A stretch of 64,000 nucleotides of DNA from Chlamydiales bacterium (GTDB taxonomy: Bacteria; Chlamydiota; Chlamydiia; Chlamydiales; JACKPQ01): assembly GCA_024233435.1 (NCBI GenBank), contig JACKPQ010000002.1:372001-436000 (forward strand). Direction: 5' to 3'. The first letter of the stretch is position 1, and each line of letters begins with the position of its first letter. The notes under the pieces were generated by a model. That model ran no database searches, was not told the DNA's origin, and was given only the letters and a program-made list of their open reading frames with translations. Positions 51,176 to 58,943 of this stretch are shown here, in pieces. The position numbers and the translations under genes were made by a program.

Positions 51176-51685
51176 ATGGCAGAACAACGTAAAAGCAGAC
51201 CGAAAGTAGAAAAAGAAACAAGCAGCGACTTTGAAGAAAAAGTCCTGTACATCAACCGCTGTTCCAAGGTTGTAAAAGGTGGACGTAAGTTCAGTTTTTC
51301 AGCGCTTATCCTAGTAGGAGATGGAAAGGGACAAGTCGGTGTTGGATTCGCAAAAGCCAACGAAGTTGCAGATGCCATTCGCAAAGGATCTGAGTGTGCT
51401 AGAAAAAACCTGTTTACGTTTGAACTTCAAGGAGACACAATTCCCCATGAAGTCTGCATCAAATGGGATGGAGCTCAAGTCATGCTAAAGCCAGCGCGAG
51501 AAGGGACAGGCGTGATTGCAGGTTCTCATATCCGTTCAGTTTTAGAAGCTGGTGGCGTTAAGAATGTTGTAGCAAAAAGTCTTGGCTGCAATAACGCTAA
51601 AAACCAAGTGATTGCAGCTTGCAAAGCATTGCAATCTTTAAGATCACGATCAAGCGCTTTAGCCCTAAGAGGAGAAAATGTTTAA
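51176..51685 (+). CDS. rpsE: 30S ribosomal protein S5
   Basis: S5 acts in decoding accuracy and mRNA helicase activity. The 169 residues contain EKVLYINRCSKVVKGGRKFS near 22-41 (the loop where ram mutations occur), ALILVGDGKGQVGVGFAKAN, and PAREGTGVIAGSHIRSVLEA. rpmD (L30), which usually follows, is missing; rplO overlaps by 8 bases. Confidence 0.97.
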   Translation: MAEQRKSRPKVEKETSSDFEEKVLYINRCSKVVKGGRKFSFSALILVGDGKGQVGVGFAKANEVADAIRKGSECARKNLFTFELQGDTIPHEVCIKWDGAQVMLKPAREGTGVIAGSHIRSVLEAGGVKNVVAKSLGCNNAKNQVIAACKALQSLRSRSSALALRGENV

Positions 51686-52136
51686 CTTACACACACTTAA
51701 AAATACATCGAAGCCATACAAGCGCACAAAACGAGTTGGCCGTGGCGTTGGATCCAAAATGGGTAAGACATCAGGTCGAGGAGAGAAAGGTGGAAAATCT
51801 CGTTCAGGATACAAGCGTCGCATAGGTCAAGAAGGTGGACAAGCTCCACTTTATACCAAATTACCGACACGAGGATTTACAAGAGGTCGTTGGGCAAAAG
51901 AATCTGTTGCTATCAACTTGGGCCGCATTGATGCTGCTTACGAAGATGGCGAGACAGTAAACCATGCAACTCTGATTGACAAAGGCCTAGCGCCGCGTCT
52001 AATCCCAGGTGGTATCAAGATCCTCGGTGATGGGGAACTGACAAAGAAAGTCGTCATTGAAGCTCATCGTTATTCGAAAAGCGCCTTGACCAAGCTTGAA
52101 AAGAGCACAGCAGAATACAAGACGATAAAGGCCTAG
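51678..52136 (+). CDS. rplO: 50S ribosomal protein L15
   Basis: L15 takes part in late large-subunit assembly. The 152 residues show KRVGRGVGSKMGKTSGRGEK near 18-37, GFEGGQ-type GQEGGQAPLYTKLPTRGF near 50 and a C-terminal KVVIEAHRYSKSALTKLEKS. It overlaps rpsE by 8 bases. Confidence 0.96.
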   Translation: MFNLHTLKNTSKPYKRTKRVGRGVGSKMGKTSGRGEKGGKSRSGYKRRIGQEGGQAPLYTKLPTRGFTRGRWAKESVAINLGRIDAAYEDGETVNHATLIDKGLAPRLIPGGIKILGDGELTKKVVIEAHRYSKSALTKLEKSTAEYKTIKA

Positions 52137-52144
52137 GAGCTGCA

Positions 52145-53521
52145 ATGATCGGAACCCTGCGGAAGATTTTTTCTATTCCAGACTTAAAGCAAAAAATCTT
52201 CTATACAATCCTCATGCTGGCGCTTTGCCGACTTGGGCGATTTATTCCCGTCCCTGGAATCAATGCTGAAGAGGCATTAAAAGTCTTCCAATCAGCAACT
52301 GGAGGAGGGCAAAATCTCTTTCAACTGATGGATGTTTTTTCTGGCGGTGCTTTTGCGCAGATGACAATTTTCGCCCTCTCAGTAATGCCCTACATCTCAG
52401 CATCGATTGTGATGCAACTTTTCATGGCTTTAGCACCTGGTTTCCAAAGAGAACTGCGTGAGAATCCAGAAGTAGGTCGTAAGAAAATGACCAAATGGAC
52501 ACGCATCATCACTGTCATGTTAGCCCTATTTCAATCATTGCTTGTAGCTAAAGCTGTGATGGGATTCAATTATGCAACACCTGGAATTGTCGTCCAAGAG
52601 ATCATGGATTTTCAGATTATGGGATTCCCTTGGCTGTTCTATCTAATCGTCATGGGAACTATGACAACTGGAACAGTATTCCTGATGTGGATAGGGGAAC
52701 AGATTACAGAAAAAGGCATTGGGAATGGAATCAGCTTAATCATCACTTTAGGAATTCTATCATCGCTGCCATCAACCATTGGCGCCATCGTTAGAGGTCT
52801 TAATCTTGAGTCGCAAGACAGTGGACAGCTGACGTTCACCTCAATTGTTGCTTTGGCATTTATTTTTGTCTTCATCATTATTGGCACGATTTTAATCACC
52901 CAGGCTCAACGAAAAATACCATTGCAATACGCACGTCGCATTGTCGGCCGTCGCGAGGTACAAGGGGGTGGAAGTGCTTATATTCCACTAAAACTTAACT
53001 ATGCCGGTGTTATGCCTGTTATTTTTGCATCAGCTCTATTGATGTTCCCTGCAACACTAGCACAGCTTGCTGGACCCGAGGGTTTTCTACGCAACCTAGT
53101 TAACTGGCTATCTCCAGGTAGCTGGGTTTATACGACATTTTATGTCTCTCTTATTCTATTTTTTACTTACTTTTGGACAGCTACACAGTTCCATCCTGAG
53201 CAAATTGCCTCTGATATGAAAAAGAGCGGAGCTTTTATACCAGGTGTCCGACAAGGCAAACCAACACAAGACTATTTAGAATTTACCATGAACCGCCTAA
53301 CCTTTGTTGGAGCCATTTTCTTGGCCTTCATCGCTATTTTACCGATGTTAGTTAGCAAAGGAATAGGTGTCGACGCCTCTATCAGCCAATTTTTTGGTGG
53401 CACATCGCTGCTGATCTTGGTAGGTGTTGTATTAGATACTACGAAACAAATTGAATCTCATCTACTTACAAAACGTTATGATGGCTTTATGAAGGGAGGC
53501 AAGCGATTTGCCCGCCGATAA
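52145..53521 (+). CDS. secY: Preprotein translocase subunit SecY
   Basis: SecY is the channel of the Sec translocon. The 458 residues have ten membrane helices. Signatures include RLGRFIPVPGINAEEAL near 20, FSGGAFAQMTIFALSVMPYI near 64-83 (plug and helix 2), YARRIVGRREVQGGGSAYIP and the cytoplasmic loop IRPG-like FIPGVRQGKPTQDYLE near 365. It starts 8 bases after rplO and works with the SecDF encoded at 8991-13292. Confidence 0.97.
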   Translation: MIGTLRKIFSIPDLKQKIFYTILMLALCRLGRFIPVPGINAEEALKVFQSATGGGQNLFQLMDVFSGGAFAQMTIFALSVMPYISASIVMQLFMALAPGFQRELRENPEVGRKKMTKWTRIITVMLALFQSLLVAKAVMGFNYATPGIVVQEIMDFQIMGFPWLFYLIVMGTMTTGTVFLMWIGEQITEKGIGNGISLIITLGILSSLPSTIGAIVRGLNLESQDSGQLTFTSIVALAFIFVFIIIGTILITQAQRKIPLQYARRIVGRREVQGGGSAYIPLKLNYAGVMPVIFASALLMFPATLAQLAGPEGFLRNLVNWLSPGSWVYTTFYVSLILFFTYFWTATQFHPEQIASDMKKSGAFIPGVRQGKPTQDYLEFTMNRLTFVGAIFLAFIAILPMLVSKGIGVDASISQFFGGTSLLILVGVVLDTTKQIESHLLTKRYDGFMKGGKRFARR

Positions 53522-53531
53522 ATATAAGCCC

Positions 53532-53560
53532 TTGCAGCAAAAAGTTATAGATGATATGAT
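53532..53560 (+). promoter_or_regulatory. Internal promoter before rpsM
   Basis: TTGCAG (53532-53537), 17 bases, TATGAT (53555-53560) lie in the 69-base gap after secY, the largest gap in the operon. It would drive rpsM-rpsK-rpoA-rplQ separately. Confidence 0.6.
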
Positions 53561-53590
53561 GTACCCATTTAAGCGATAAAAGGAAAGAAA

Positions 53591-53968
53591 ATGCCCAGAG
53601 TGATTGGAATCGACATCCCTAGTAAAAAAAGACTTGTCATTAGCTTGACATACATCTACGGACTAGGAAATACCCTAGCGGCAAAGGTCTGTGACCAGCT
53701 TGGTCTAGATCCAAATATGCACGCTGAAAAGCTGACAGATGAACAAGTTTCACAACTTAACGCTGTACTAACAAATGATTATACCGTTGAAGGAGACAAG
53801 CGCCGTGAGGTTCAAAATAACATCAAGCGTTTGATTTCTATCAACTCCTACCGAGGCCTACGCCACAAGAAAGGACTGCCGGTCCGTGGTCAAAGAACGC
53901 GCTGTAACGCACGCACTCGTAAAGGAAAGAAAAAAACCGTAGCCGGCAAAAAAATGGCAACTAAATAG
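53591..53968 (+). CDS. rpsM: 30S ribosomal protein S13
   Basis: S13 forms bridges to the large subunit and contacts P-site tRNA. The 125 residues begin MPRVIGIDIPSKKRLVISLT and carry SYRGLRHKKGLPVRGQRTRC and NARTRKGKKKTV near the end. AAAGGAAAG precedes the ATG. rpmJ, often upstream, is not present. Confidence 0.97.
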   Translation: MPRVIGIDIPSKKRLVISLTYIYGLGNTLAAKVCDQLGLDPNMHAEKLTDEQVSQLNAVLTNDYTVEGDKRREVQNNIKRLISINSYRGLRHKKGLPVRGQRTRCNARTRKGKKKTVAGKKMATK

Positions 53969-53978
53969 AAGGTAGAAC

Positions 53979-54395
53979 GTGGCAAAACAATACAAATCAA
54001 AAGAACCGAGTAAAGGCGCATCACGTAGCAAAAAAAAACTACAACGTAACGTCCCAAGTGGAGTTGCGCATGTTAAGGCGACCTTCAATAATACAATCGT
54101 CACAATCACAGATCCTGCAGGGAAAGTCATATCATGGGCATCAGCTGGAAAAGTAAACTTTAAAGGCTCGCGCAAATCATCTGCGTTTGCTGCCACTGTC
54201 GCTGCGCAAGATGCAGGAAAGATTGCTACAGGTTCTGGTATGAAAGAGCTTGAAGTAATCCTAAAAGGCGCTGGCGCTGGAAGAGAATCTGCCGTCCGCG
54301 GTCTGCAAAGTGCAGGCCTTATCATTACAACAATCCGCGATCGAACGCCACTACCTCACAACGGTTGCCGTGCAAGAAAGCGCCGCCGCGTATAA
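53979..54395 (+). CDS. rpsK: 30S ribosomal protein S11
   Basis: S11 lines the platform where mRNA meets the Shine-Dalgarno helix. The 138 residues start at a GTG (53979). The N-terminal 28 residues are lysine and serine rich; GVAHVKATFNNTIVTITDPA and the signature GLQSAGLIITTIRDRTPLPH, ending NGCRARKRRRV, are typical. Confidence 0.97.
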   Translation: MAKQYKSKEPSKGASRSKKKLQRNVPSGVAHVKATFNNTIVTITDPAGKVISWASAGKVNFKGSRKSSAFAATVAAQDAGKIATGSGMKELEVILKGAGAGRESAVRGLQSAGLIITTIRDRTPLPHNGCRARKRRRV

Positions 54396-54417
54396 GAGAT
54401 AAAAAGGAGAAAAGACT

Positions 54418-55512
54418 ATGTCTGTTAAGTACGGTAAATTTGAATTGCCTCCAAAAATCAAGGTTGAGCAAAGCGAAGGTAACACTTTTGCTAAATTTGT
54501 TGCTGAAGCCTTTGAACGCGGTTTTGGCCACACAGTTGGTAATGCCTTAAGACGTATTATGCTGACTTCACTTGAGGCACCAGCCATCATTTCTGTTATG
54601 CTAGAAGGCGTAGCTCATGAATTTATGGCTATTGAAGGTGTGATTGAAGACATGACACATATTGTTTTGAATTTCAAAACAGCGCTGCTAAGAAGGTTGC
54701 CAACAGACGAGGAATCATCTTCTCGTGGATTGCGCACAATTTTTACAACCATTGATGTCACTCCACAAATGCTTGAAGCAGGTGGTGGTCAATATGTTGT
54801 TACATTGAGTGATATTGCAAAAGATTCACCATTTGAAGTGATTAATCCCAACCACAAGATCTTCACTGTTACTAAGCCGATGACGAAAAAGATTCAGATC
54901 AAAGTAGCAATAGGACGTGGCTATGTTCCTTCAGAGCGTCACAACTTAAGAGACAAGGGTACAAATGAAATAGCAATTGATTCTTGCTTTTCACCTGTAC
55001 GTCTTGTTAACTACTTTGTCGAGAATACTCGAGTCGGCCGTGATACTGATTACGATCGTCTAGTGTTTGAAGTTCATACAGATGGACGCATTTCACCAAA
55101 AGAAGCTATATCATTTGCTACGCAGATTGGAGTATTGCATCTTTCAGTATTTGATGAACTAAAATATCACGAGATTAGCTATGAAGCAGCGATAAGTGAT
55201 GAAGATTCTGATCGCGATGCTATGATGGCAAAACTATCTCGCCGGATTGATGAGATAGAGCTTTCAGTGCGTTCAGCAAATTGCCTTAAGCTAGCAAACA
55301 TTGATACGATTGCTGAGCTTGTTGTTATGCCAGAGCCTGAGCTTTTACGTTTCAGAAATTTTGGTAAGAAATCACTAACTGAGATCCGCGAGAAGCTTGA
55401 TGAAATGGGCTTGAAGCTTGACATGCGTGAAGAGCTAAAGCGATTCAGCATTAATGAAGATAATGTCAGGGATGTTATCAAACAATACACTCAACAGAAT
55501 GCAGGAGCCTAA
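54418..55512 (+). CDS. rpoA: RNA polymerase alpha subunit
   Basis: Alpha dimerises to start polymerase assembly and its C-terminal domain contacts UP elements and activators. The 364 residues include the N-terminal domain with LEPFERGFGHTVGNALRRIM-like FERGFGHTVGNALRRIML near 36-53, and the C-terminal domain from about 280 with LSVRSANCLKLANIDTIAEL and FRNFGKKSLTEIREKLDEMG. It is slightly longer than E. coli alpha (329) through an acidic linker. Confidence 0.97.
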   Translation: MSVKYGKFELPPKIKVEQSEGNTFAKFVAEAFERGFGHTVGNALRRIMLTSLEAPAIISVMLEGVAHEFMAIEGVIEDMTHIVLNFKTALLRRLPTDEESSSRGLRTIFTTIDVTPQMLEAGGGQYVVTLSDIAKDSPFEVINPNHKIFTVTKPMTKKIQIKVAIGRGYVPSERHNLRDKGTNEIAIDSCFSPVRLVNYFVENTRVGRDTDYDRLVFEVHTDGRISPKEAISFATQIGVLHLSVFDELKYHEISYEAAISDEDSDRDAMMAKLSRRIDEIELSVRSANCLKLANIDTIAELVVMPEPELLRFRNFGKKSLTEIREKLDEMGLKLDMREELKRFSINEDNVRDVIKQYTQQNAGA

Positions 55513-55515
55513 AAA

Positions 55516-55944
55516 ATGAGACATTGCAATCACACGTTTAAGCTAGGTCGCAATTCATCGCACCGTAAAAGCTTGATCTCAAACTCTCTAAAAAATCTTG
55601 TTGAGAAAGGTCGAATTGAGACATCCTTAGCAAAAGCAAAAGAGATGCGCAGACATGCAGATAAGTTGGTGACAATTGCTAAGAAAGAATCGCTTGCAGC
55701 TAACCGCGAAGCGATTTCAAAGCTTCGTATTCGCTATAATCCGCTAACATCAAAACAAAAACGCGCTGCCAAAACAGGAGACATCTCGTCTCATAACCAA
55801 GATCGCCATATCATGGAAAAGCTATCCATGCTTGCGACTCGCTTTAAAGAGCGCAAAGGTGGTTATACGCGCATTTTGAAGCTTGATTATACGCGTACAG
55901 GCGATGGTTCAGAGCGCGCTATCTTAGAATACCTTCCTGAATAA
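55516..55944 (+). CDS. rplQ: 50S ribosomal protein L17
   Basis: L17 is a large-subunit protein near the tunnel exit. The 142 residues begin MRHCNHTFKLGRNSSHRKSL and contain IETSLAKAKEMRRHADKLVT and GGYTRILKLDYTRTGDGSERA-like ending, written by its key GGYTRI and R-x-GD. It is the last gene of the operon, followed by a terminator. Confidence 0.96.
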   Translation: MRHCNHTFKLGRNSSHRKSLISNSLKNLVEKGRIETSLAKAKEMRRHADKLVTIAKKESLAANREAISKLRIRYNPLTSKQKRAAKTGDISSHNQDRHIMEKLSMLATRFKERKGGYTRILKLDYTRTGDGSERAILEYLPE

Positions 55945-55981
55945 GGCAATTCGCTCAGCTTATTTTCAATTTCATTGATGG

Positions 55982-56015
55982 GGGCATACCTAAAGAGGTA
56001 TGCCCTCTCTATTTT
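55982..56015 (+). terminator. Terminator of the ribosomal operon
   Basis: GGGCATACC (55982-55990) pairs with GGTATGCCC (55997-56005) across TAAAGA and is followed by TCTCTATTTT. The stem is strong, the T tract imperfect. Confidence 0.75.
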
Positions 56016-56178
56016 AAGCATATCACTTGAGGGTAATCTACCCGTGCTGCTTCTGTTGTAAGGATGATGATATTTGCTCAAGTGGCCCGAAATAGCTTGA
56101 AGCATATTAAGGTCAAAAAGGCTCCTCTTGATGCATCTCAGAAATTCGGACTAATCAGTGTTACTTAAAAAAAAGCGC

Positions 56179-56208
56179 TTGCGATTTGTTTCACAAATAC
56201 CTTAAAAT
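56179..56208 (+). promoter_or_regulatory. Promoter of the 136-residue lipoprotein gene, leaderless candidate
   Basis: TTGCGA (56179-56184), 18 bases and TAAAAT (56203-56208). The -10 box ends 6 bases before the ATG at 56215, where no ribosome binding site is present. Confidence 0.55.
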
Positions 56209-56214
56209 GGATCT

Positions 56215-56625
56215 ATGAAAAAGTCTGTCTGTTTTGTTTTATGTCTATTCATGATGGCATGCGCTCCAGCTTATCGCGCACAGCCCAAAGGCGCTTTTGC
56301 AAGATGGTGGGATCCGTCGGGCTATAACGAGCAGCAAATTGATGATGACACCTATTTAGTGAGTTTCTTAAGTCCCTCTAATGCAAATGCTCAACAGAAT
56401 TTGCTTCGCGCGATGTACCGAGCTGCAGAAATTGCCATTGAGCACGATTATGAATATTTTAAAGTGTTGAATAATCAGTCAACGCGTGATAATCCAACGC
56501 GTTTTGCAAGTGATTCTCCTATGAATTTAACAGATATCACGGTTCGCTTTTATCACGAGCGTATCGACGACACTGTCATCAATGCCAAAAATTATATCGG
56601 CCATGTTAAGGTCAAAAAATCTTGA
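56215..56625 (+). CDS. Lipoprotein resembling the CC0125/CC1285 family
   Basis: A 136-residue lipoprotein with signal peptide and lipobox MMAC (Cys16). The body carries QQIDDDTYLVSFLSPSNANA, then LLRAMYRAAEIAIEHDYEYF and VLNNQ, a pattern like the CC0125/CC1285 family of short lipoproteins (D-x-Y-x-V-x-F followed by LLRAAELALEHGYxYF). Function of the family is unknown; an envelope location is expected. Its promoter predicts a leaderless message. It is convergent with the small exported gene at 56676, sharing a hairpin. Confidence 0.75.
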   Translation: MKKSVCFVLCLFMMACAPAYRAQPKGAFARWWDPSGYNEQQIDDDTYLVSFLSPSNANAQQNLLRAMYRAAEIAIEHDYEYFKVLNNQSTRDNPTRFASDSPMNLTDITVRFYHERIDDTVINAKNYIGHVKVKKS

Positions 56626-56630
56626 AATGC

Positions 56631-56669
56631 GCCCACAACTAAATTTTTCCATAAATTATTGTTGTGGGC
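56631..56669. terminator. Shared hairpin between convergent genes
   Basis: GCCCACAAC (56631-56639) and GTTGTGGGC (56661-56669) are a perfect 9-bp inverted repeat with a 21-base AT-rich loop, lying between the two stops. A T run follows only on the plus strand (about 56680). It may end transcription from both sides. Confidence 0.55.
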
Positions 56670-56675
56670 AAAGTG

Positions 56676-57020
56676 TTAGTTTTTTCCCATGATTGCAAAG
56701 TCAGCTTCAATAGCTTTGCCGTCGTCGTCAAGCAAGAGTCCGCCAGCATAGCCGGGGCAGCCAAAATATGTTGGTAATTCAACCCATTTTTCGCCATCGG
56801 TGCTTATGAAAATGCCACTTTCAGGTTCCACTCGAACATATGTTGTTTTTTTAAATGTTAGCTCAGTCATGCCTTTAACTTCCATTGCTGGACTACTTAG
56901 ATCCATCTTTAAGGGAACAACTTCGCCTGCTTCAAATACTGTATAAGAGAGATCTTCGCTCTCACCTGAAACCCCTGCAAATGCAGTGATTGCTAATAAA
57001 CTGATCATTAATGTTTTCAT
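56676..57020 (-). CDS. Unknown exported small protein, 114 residues
   Basis: I do not recognise the family. From the ATG at 57020, which has an AGGAGA site, it has a signal peptide (MKTLMISLLAITAFAGVSG) and a mature part of about 95 residues predicted as beta-strands: SYTVFEAGEVVPLKMDLSSP, MELTFKKTTYVRVEPESGIF, EKWVELPTYFGCPGYAGGLL. One cysteine and the end DFAIMGKN are seen. A periplasmic or outer surface place is likely. The longer frame to 57047 adds a poor N-terminus ahead of the signal peptide. Confidence 0.65.
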   Translation of the reverse strand: MKTLMISLLAITAFAGVSGESEDLSYTVFEAGEVVPLKMDLSSPAMEVKGMTELTFKKTTYVRVEPESGIFISTDGEKWVELPTYFGCPGYAGGLLLDDDGKAIEADFAIMGKN

Positions 57021-57236
57021 TGTATCTCCTCTTGGTTGTTTGGTCAAATCGAAATGACTCTATCAATACTGAAGCTTTAAGTCAAATATGTATACCGAAC
57101 GGACCTCAAAAATCGGAGTTGAGGTTAAAAATATGGCCCACGTCTCAATATTGAAATCTCTTCCTGAGTCTCTGTAATTGCAAACTGCCAACATTCACTA
57201 AAACTGTCATAGAACAAACGTTAAAAAGTAAAGCTG

Positions 57237-57265
57237 TTTACTTTTCGCAATGGCTATCCTATAGT
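57237..57265 (+). promoter_or_regulatory. gapA promoter
   Basis: TTTACT (57237-57242), 17 bases, TATAGT (57260-57265). The remaining part of the 264-base gap after 57020 shows nothing further. AGGAGG lies 5 bases before the gapA ATG. Confidence 0.6.
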
Positions 57266-57284
57266 GAAAAAATAGGAGGATGTC

Positions 57285-58292
57285 ATGACAATTAAAGTTG
57301 CGATCAATGGTTTTGGTAGAATTGGGCGGGCTGTTTACAGGATTGCAGCTGGCCATCCAAATGTAGATATCGTCGCTGTTAATGATTTGGTTCCGGCTGA
57401 AAATCTGGCCTATTTGCTTCAGTATGATTCGACGCATGGACGCTTTGCAAAGAAAATTGGCTTTAGTGATAACACACTCGAAGTGGGCGAGTTTAAAACG
57501 CATTTGTTTGCTGAAAAGGATCCAAGTAAATTGCCGTGGGGTGATTTGGGCGTTGATTATGTGATTGAATCTACAGGGAGGTTCACGAAACCCGAAGATG
57601 CAAAGGCCCATTTGGATGCGGGTGCAAAAAGGGTAATCTTGTCAGCTCCTGCTAAAGGAGACGTTCCATTTTTAGTGATGGGGGTGAACGAGGGCAGTTA
57701 TGATCCAAAGAAGGATAGAATTGTCTCGAATGCGTCATGTACAACAAATTGTTTAGCGCCGATAACAAAAGTTTTATTGGATGAGTTTGGCATTGAAGAG
57801 GGGCTAATGACCACAATTCATGCGGTAACGGCGACTCAACCGACTGTGGATGGTCCATCAAAAAAAGATTTGCGTGGGGGAAGATCAGCGCTTTTAAATA
57901 TTATTCCTGCGTCAACTGGCGCTGCTAAAGCTGTTGCAAAGTGCTTACCTGCGGTGGAAGGAAAGCTCACAGGCATGGCATTTAGGGTGCCTGTTGCAGA
58001 CTGTTCTGTTGTTGATTTAACTGTAAGGCTGACGAAATCTTGTGATTATGATACAATATGTATGGCCATGAAACGCGCCTCAGATGGGCCGATGAAAGGA
58101 ATTTTGGGTTACACTGAAGACCCTGTTGTTTCAACAGATTTTATTGGGTGCCCGCTCTCATCGATCTTTGATAAAGGGGCAGGCATTGCGTTAAGTAAAA
58201 ATTTTTATAAGCTCATCGCGTGGTATGACAACGAGATAGGCTACTCACATCGCTTGATCGATTTGATTGAATTCATGGCCGGAAAAGAATAA
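57285..58292 (+). CDS. gapA: Glyceraldehyde-3-phosphate dehydrogenase
   Basis: GapA oxidises glyceraldehyde 3-phosphate with NAD in glycolysis. The 335 residues open with the Rossmann KVAINGFGRIGRAVYRIA and carry the catalytic SNASCTTNCLAP (near 149-160, active Cys), the histidine in TIHAVTATQPTVDG, and the C-terminal WYDNEIGYSHRLIDLI. An AGGAGG site and a good promoter suggest high expression. As in Chlamydia (CT505) it comes after rplQ. Confidence 0.97.
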   Translation: MTIKVAINGFGRIGRAVYRIAAGHPNVDIVAVNDLVPAENLAYLLQYDSTHGRFAKKIGFSDNTLEVGEFKTHLFAEKDPSKLPWGDLGVDYVIESTGRFTKPEDAKAHLDAGAKRVILSAPAKGDVPFLVMGVNEGSYDPKKDRIVSNASCTTNCLAPITKVLLDEFGIEEGLMTTIHAVTATQPTVDGPSKKDLRGGRSALLNIIPASTGAAKAVAKCLPAVEGKLTGMAFRVPVADCSVVDLTVRLTKSCDYDTICMAMKRASDGPMKGILGYTEDPVVSTDFIGCPLSSIFDKGAGIALSKNFYKLIAWYDNEIGYSHRLIDLIEFMAGKE

Positions 58293-58314
58293 CACTTTAA
58301 CCGGGATTACTATC

Positions 58315-58941
58315 GTGAACTTTACCCGAGAACCCATCATAGAAACCATTATTACACCCAGAGAAGGGTATAAACTTACCCTCAAGTGCACAAAAGGTGG
58401 CGCTAGCGAATACAATGTTGACGCTATCGAGGTTGTTAATTTTGGTACAGCGCTTTTTTATCGCTCGCTAGAGCGCCCTAAGGCATTTTTATTGCCTATG
58501 AGTGATTTTGAAGTGCTTGAGACAAAAGAAACGCGCGTTGCAATTAAGAGCGCAGCTGTTGAAAAATCTGTGAAAATCGCAGGTGGAAAAGCCAAAGAAA
58601 CAAGCTCTGATGAGCCTGATAAAAAACGCCGTCGCTCGCGTCGTCGTCGCTCTGAAGATAAGCCTGTTAAAGCTGAAGAAGCAAAGACTGAGGGAGGTGA
58701 TAAACCCAATGAAGCAAAACCTGTTTCATTGCCCAGACCAACCTCTCTTTTTGCACCGCCTACCACCCTTATCTCTGACAAAGTCAAAGCTCAAAGGTCT
58801 TTGGAAGAGGCTGCTTCAGAAAAGACGCTGAATGTTGAAGACTTCCCAGGGGATGAGGTGCAAAAACCCGATCCAGAGCTTTTTGAAACATCTACAGAGG
58901 TGGATGCAGAAGTAAAGCTACCAACGCCTGATAAGGAGTAG
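58315..58941 (+). CDS. Unknown basic/acidic protein, CT504-like
   Basis: A 208-residue protein with a structured N-terminal part (about 1-75): NFTREPIIETIITPREGYKL, CTKGGASEYNVDAIEVVNFG, SLERPKAFLLPMSDFEVLET. The second half is low complexity: the cluster KKRRRSRRRRSEDK (near 103) followed by acidic and proline-rich stretches to the end. Basic arginine/serine clusters like this often bind RNA or DNA. The GTG at 58315 fits the N-terminus NFTREPII; the frame upstream lies inside gapA. It sits after gapA, where Chlamydia has the hypothetical CT504. The name of the function is unknown. Confidence 0.75.
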   Translation: MNFTREPIIETIITPREGYKLTLKCTKGGASEYNVDAIEVVNFGTALFYRSLERPKAFLLPMSDFEVLETKETRVAIKSAAVEKSVKIAGGKAKETSSDEPDKKRRRSRRRRSEDKPVKAEEAKTEGGDKPNEAKPVSLPRPTSLFAPPTTLISDKVKAQRSLEEAASEKTLNVEDFPGDEVQKPDPELFETSTEVDAEVKLPTPDKE

Positions 58942-58943
58942 CG

